From Paenibacillus beijingensis (GTDB lineage: Bacteria > Bacillota > Bacilli > Paenibacillales > Paenibacillaceae), in the NCBI RefSeq assembly GCF_000961095.1, contig NZ_CP011058.1, positions 5,100,001-5,164,000 on the forward strand: a stretch of DNA of 64,000 nt, read 5' to 3'. Shown here piece after piece: positions 61,581 to 64,000 of the stretch. Position numbers and translations under genes: made by a program. Position 1 is the stretch's first letter; the number at the start of each line of letters is the position of its first letter. Below the pieces are notes generated by a model, which was given only the letters and a program-made list of their open reading frames with translations, searched no databases and was not told the origin of the DNA.

Positions 61581-61665
61581 TTATCATCACCACCCTGCTA
61601 CATACTATGCCAGGAATGCTGACAGGTGCGGATGTAGTTCAATTCAAGCCTAATATTGAGGCCGA

Positions 61666-61872
61666 ATCAATCCTTACTGGTCTGAAGAGGAATGGAAAAA
61701 AATGCTTCATGAGCATCTGAAGCTTCTCAGCAGCGAAGTAGCCTCCCGTCTGGCCGGGAATTATGCGGAGAACGTCGCTATAAGCGACCGTATCGAAGAA
61801 CAGGCGCTTGGAATGGCCGATGTGATGACGTCCGGCATCGTCCAGCAGTTCCCGAGAGCTTTTGCCAATTAG
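61666..61872 (+). pseudogene. C-terminal remnant of a helical Bacillota protein
   Basis: After a stop at about 61657 the frame reads INPYWSEEEWKKMLHEHLKL, then SSEVASRLAGNYAENVAISD, RIEEQALGMADVMTSG and IVQQFPRAFAN, stop. I recall this ending from a family of uncharacterised Bacillus/Paenibacillus proteins, but I cannot name it. No start codon with a ribosome-binding site is present, so only the last third survives. The rest of 61581-62056 shows no gene. Confidence 0.55.
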
Positions 61873-62056
61873 TTGAAAGTGATATGTAAGTTGCGAAGCA
61901 AAATGGAGTAATGTTCAATATACGAAAGCAGTTCGAGACTACATTCAATCCTCGACTGCTCTTACGGCAAAATGGACAAGCACCTGTTTCTGATTAAAAT
62001 GTCCTAAATTCAGCTGCTCCATACCATCTTGCCTATCCCCCATCCATATCTGTACA

Positions 62057-62082
62057 ACAAAAAACCGCGCTTTGCGCGGCTC
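62057..62082 (-). terminator. Terminator after malG
   Basis: CCGCGC-AAA-GCGCGG hairpin followed by TTTTTTG on the minus strand, about 45 bases after the malG stop. Confidence 0.9.
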
Positions 62083-62123
62083 AAGATAAAAATAAATATA
62101 TTCCGTTACCAGAAACACGAATC

Positions 62124-62957
62124 TTATCCCTTTTCGGCCCCGGCCGTCAATCCGTCCACGAGGAAACGCTGCATCAGGATGAACAAAACGGTGATCGGAA
62201 CCGCGACGAGCACGCAGCCGGCGGCAAAGGTGGTGAACTCGGTCGAGAACGGGTCGGTGATCATATCGAACAGTCCGACGGCGAGCGTCTTTTTCTCCGG
62301 CGTGCGCAGCACCAGCTTGGCGAAAATAAAGTCGGTGAACGCGCCGGTAAACGTCATGAGCGACGTGAACACGATCAGCGGCGTCGACAGCGGCATAATG
62401 ATCCGGAAGAAAATGGTCAGATGCCCCGCTCCGTCAATGCGCGCCGCCTCGACCAGGCTTTTCGGAATCGTGTCGAAGTAGCTCTTCGAGAACAGGAAAA
62501 ACAGCGGCGCCCCGGCGGCATAGACGATAATGATCGCCAAATGCGTATTGAGCAGGTTCATTTGGTTGAGCAAAATATAGATGGCGATCATGCTCATAAA
62601 GCCGGGAAAGAGGCCGAGCACGAGCAGCAGGCTCATCAGATTTTTGCGGCCGGCAAAGCGGAACATCGAGAAGGCGTATCCGGTCAGCAGCGTCAGAACC
62701 GTCCCGATGATCATGCTGGCGACCGAAATTTTCAGCGTGTTGACGTACCACCCGGCGAACAGATATTTGTCGAACAGGTTCGTGTAGTGCTCCAGCGTCA
62801 AGGCGGACGGAATGATCGTATCGCTGTAGAGCGCGTCTCCGACGCGCAGCGACGACATCGTCACCCACAGCGCAGGGTAAACGCAGAAGACTCCGATGAT
62901 CGCGAGCAGCACGTAACTGAATGATAGCCACAGCGTCGTTTTGGCTTTGCGTGTCAT
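62124..62957 (-). CDS. malG: Maltodextrin ABC transporter permease MalG-like
   Basis: 277 residues from MTRKAKTTLWLSFSYVLLAI, ribosome-binding site GAGGAGGATGC. Six helices with the EAA loop SLVEAARIDGAGHLTIFFRI, and the C-terminal FLVDGLTAGAEKG characteristic of MalG/GanQ permeases. A longer frame to 63098 lies inside malF. Starts 3 bases after the malF stop, so the genes are coupled. Confidence 0.9.
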   Translation of the reverse strand: MTRKAKTTLWLSFSYVLLAIIGVFCVYPALWVTMSSLRVGDALYSDTIIPSALTLEHYTNLFDKYLFAGWYVNTLKISVASMIIGTVLTLLTGYAFSMFRFAGRKNLMSLLLVLGLFPGFMSMIAIYILLNQMNLLNTHLAIIIVYAAGAPLFFLFSKSYFDTIPKSLVEAARIDGAGHLTIFFRIIMPLSTPLIVFTSLMTFTGAFTDFIFAKLVLRTPEKKTLAVGLFDMITDPFSTEFTTFAAGCVLVAVPITVLFILMQRFLVDGLTAGAEKG

Positions 62958-62959
62958 AG

Positions 62960-64000
62960 TTAAGCATCCTCCTCTTTGAACGCTTTCGTACGGCGCACGT
63001 TCCAGATCGCGAAGACGGACAGCACGATAAAGATGAAGATTCCGATCACCGATGCGAAGTTGTACTGCCCCTGCTCCATCGACAGCTTGAACAGCCACGT
63101 AATCAGAATGTCCGTATCTCCCGCGAACTGAAAGTCCCCGTTAACCGGTTTGCCGTTGGTCAGCAAGTAAACGATGTTGAAGTTGTTGATGTTGCCGACA
63201 AACTGCATAATGACGAGCGGAGCCATCGCATGCATGACCGACGGGAACGTGATCAGGGCAATTTTCTGGAAGGCGCTTGCGCCGTCGATGTCCGCCGCTT
63301 CGTACATATCTTTCGGGATCGTCGTCAAGATCCCGATGATCATCAGCATCGAAACCGGGAAGGTTAACCAGAAGTTCGCCAGCACGAGCGTAAATTTCGC
63401 CCACATCGGATCGGTCAGCCACGGCATCTTATCGAACCCGAGCAGGCTCAAATATTGGTTGAGCGGCCCGAACTGCCCGTTGAAGATGTTGCGGAGGATG
63501 AGCGTCGACACAAACATCGGGATCGCAAACGGCAAAATGAAAAGCGTCCGCCAAAACGATTTGAACCGGATTCCTTTCTGCTGCACGAGCAGCGCGACGG
63601 CGAATCCGCCGAAATAACCGGTCAGCGTCGCCAGTACGGCCCAAACGAACGTCCACAAGGTAACGCTGTAGAAGGTGTGGCTCCACGCTTTAATCCGGAA
63701 AATATCCCGGAACGTTTCGAAGCCGTGCCAATCGATCAGATGCGCCGGCGGCATGTTCTCCCGGGTGAAGTTCGTAAAGGCAACCAAAATCATAAAGACG
63801 ATCGGCATAACCGTAAAGAAAAAGACGCCGATCATCGGAATCGTCAGCACGATATGCGGGAAGCGGTAGGAAGCGACATAGCTCATCGTCTGGCGGAACG
63901 TATTCGGCTTCCCGCCTTCTTCCCGCAGCTTGCCGGTATGGTAGGCGTCTTTAACGGCGATGACGTACAGCCAGACGAACACGATCATAATAAAGACGGT
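62960..64000 (-). CDS. malF: Maltodextrin ABC transporter permease MalF-like, 5' part outside window
   Basis: The visible C-terminal roughly 347 residues continue open to the right edge; the first visible residues (TVFIMIVFVWLYVIAVKDAY) are already inside a membrane helix, so the true N-terminus lies beyond. The EAA loop is DMYEAADIDGASAFQKIALI, and the large size with the SYRFPHIVLTIPMIGVFFFT and NINNFNIVYLLTNGKPVNGD segments matches Bacilli MalF/GanP. Confidence 0.88.
   Translation of the reverse strand, partial: TVFIMIVFVWLYVIAVKDAYHTGKLREEGGKPNTFRQTMSYVASYRFPHIVLTIPMIGVFFFTVMPIVFMILVAFTNFTRENMPPAHLIDWHGFETFRDIFRIKAWSHTFYSVTLWTFVWAVLATLTGYFGGFAVALLVQQKGIRFKSFWRTLFILPFAIPMFVSTLILRNIFNGQFGPLNQYLSLLGFDKMPWLTDPMWAKFTLVLANFWLTFPVSMLMIIGILTTIPKDMYEAADIDGASAFQKIALITFPSVMHAMAPLVIMQFVGNINNFNIVYLLTNGKPVNGDFQFAGDTDILITWLFKLSMEQGQYNFASVIGIFIFIVLSVFAIWNVRRTKAFKEEDA

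Overview
The window looks like a chromosomal stretch from a Paenibacillus-type member of the Bacillota (Paenibacillaceae). The evidence is moderate GC with Gram-positive AGGAGG ribosome-binding sites, sugar ABC importers paired with YesM/YesN-type two-component systems, lipoprotein solute-binding proteins, a T-box-controlled arginyl-tRNA synthetase, and the Bacillus megaterium-style anaerobic cobalamin route (long CbiX with a His-rich tail, CbiH60, fused CbiET). Almost everything lies on the minus strand.

Layout. 1-1.9 kb: a YbaK/ProX-like gene cut by the window edge, a broken GH32 fructan hydrolase and an IclR regulator remnant. 1.9-4 kb: argS behind a T-box leader. 4-10.6 kb: a CUT1 sugar importer (binding protein, two permeases) with its YesM/YesN pair. 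10.9-19.2 kb: a galactose-type (mglBAC) importer preceded by a three-component sensor (YesN, YesM, sugar-binding lipoprotein); mglB and mglA are read as one frame because of a one-base indel in an A run. 19.3-23.6 kb: glycerate kinase, an orphan small protein, a cytochrome P450 and a nitroreductase. 23.7-34.8 kb: a ten-gene cobalamin operon (cbiH-X-J-C-D-ET-L-F-G-A) behind a cobalamin riboswitch and terminator. It covers every step from sirohydrochlorin to cobyrinate a,c-diamide. 34.8-47.4 kb: a patchwork of a half-size MFS protein, a secreted FAD oxidase, an AT-rich CPBP protease, a GH18-like protein, a TnpB remnant, a multicopper oxidase, a frameshifted efflux pump, an NmrA-like reductase, gene fragments and a class B penicillin-binding protein.

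The most interesting part is 47.6-59.7 kb. A seven-gene operon (57.3 to 49.0 kb) encodes an EPSP-synthase homologue, an acyl-CoA ligase, an acyl-CoA dehydrogenase, a 2,4-dienoyl-CoA-reductase-like flavoenzyme, an enoyl-reductase-type SDR, a small ABM monooxygenase and a LysR regulator. The first five match in kind and order the Streptomyces ansJKLM-chcA genes that turn shikimate into cyclohexanecarboxyl-CoA, the starter unit of omega-cyclohexyl fatty acids and of some polyketides. The operon promoter, the promoter of a nearby MFS exporter and that of a nearby MDR oxidoreductase share a long conserved element with the palindrome AAGTACGTACTT overlapping the -35 box, so these genes probably form one regulon.

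59.7-64 kb: a GNAT acetyltransferase, a LysR regulator, a small membrane protein, a gene remnant, and the malG and (cut) malF permeases of a maltodextrin importer. Four genes carry apparent single-base frame breaks, three of them in short homopolymers. These may be real decay or sequencing artefacts. All motif alignments were made by eye; no database search was run.
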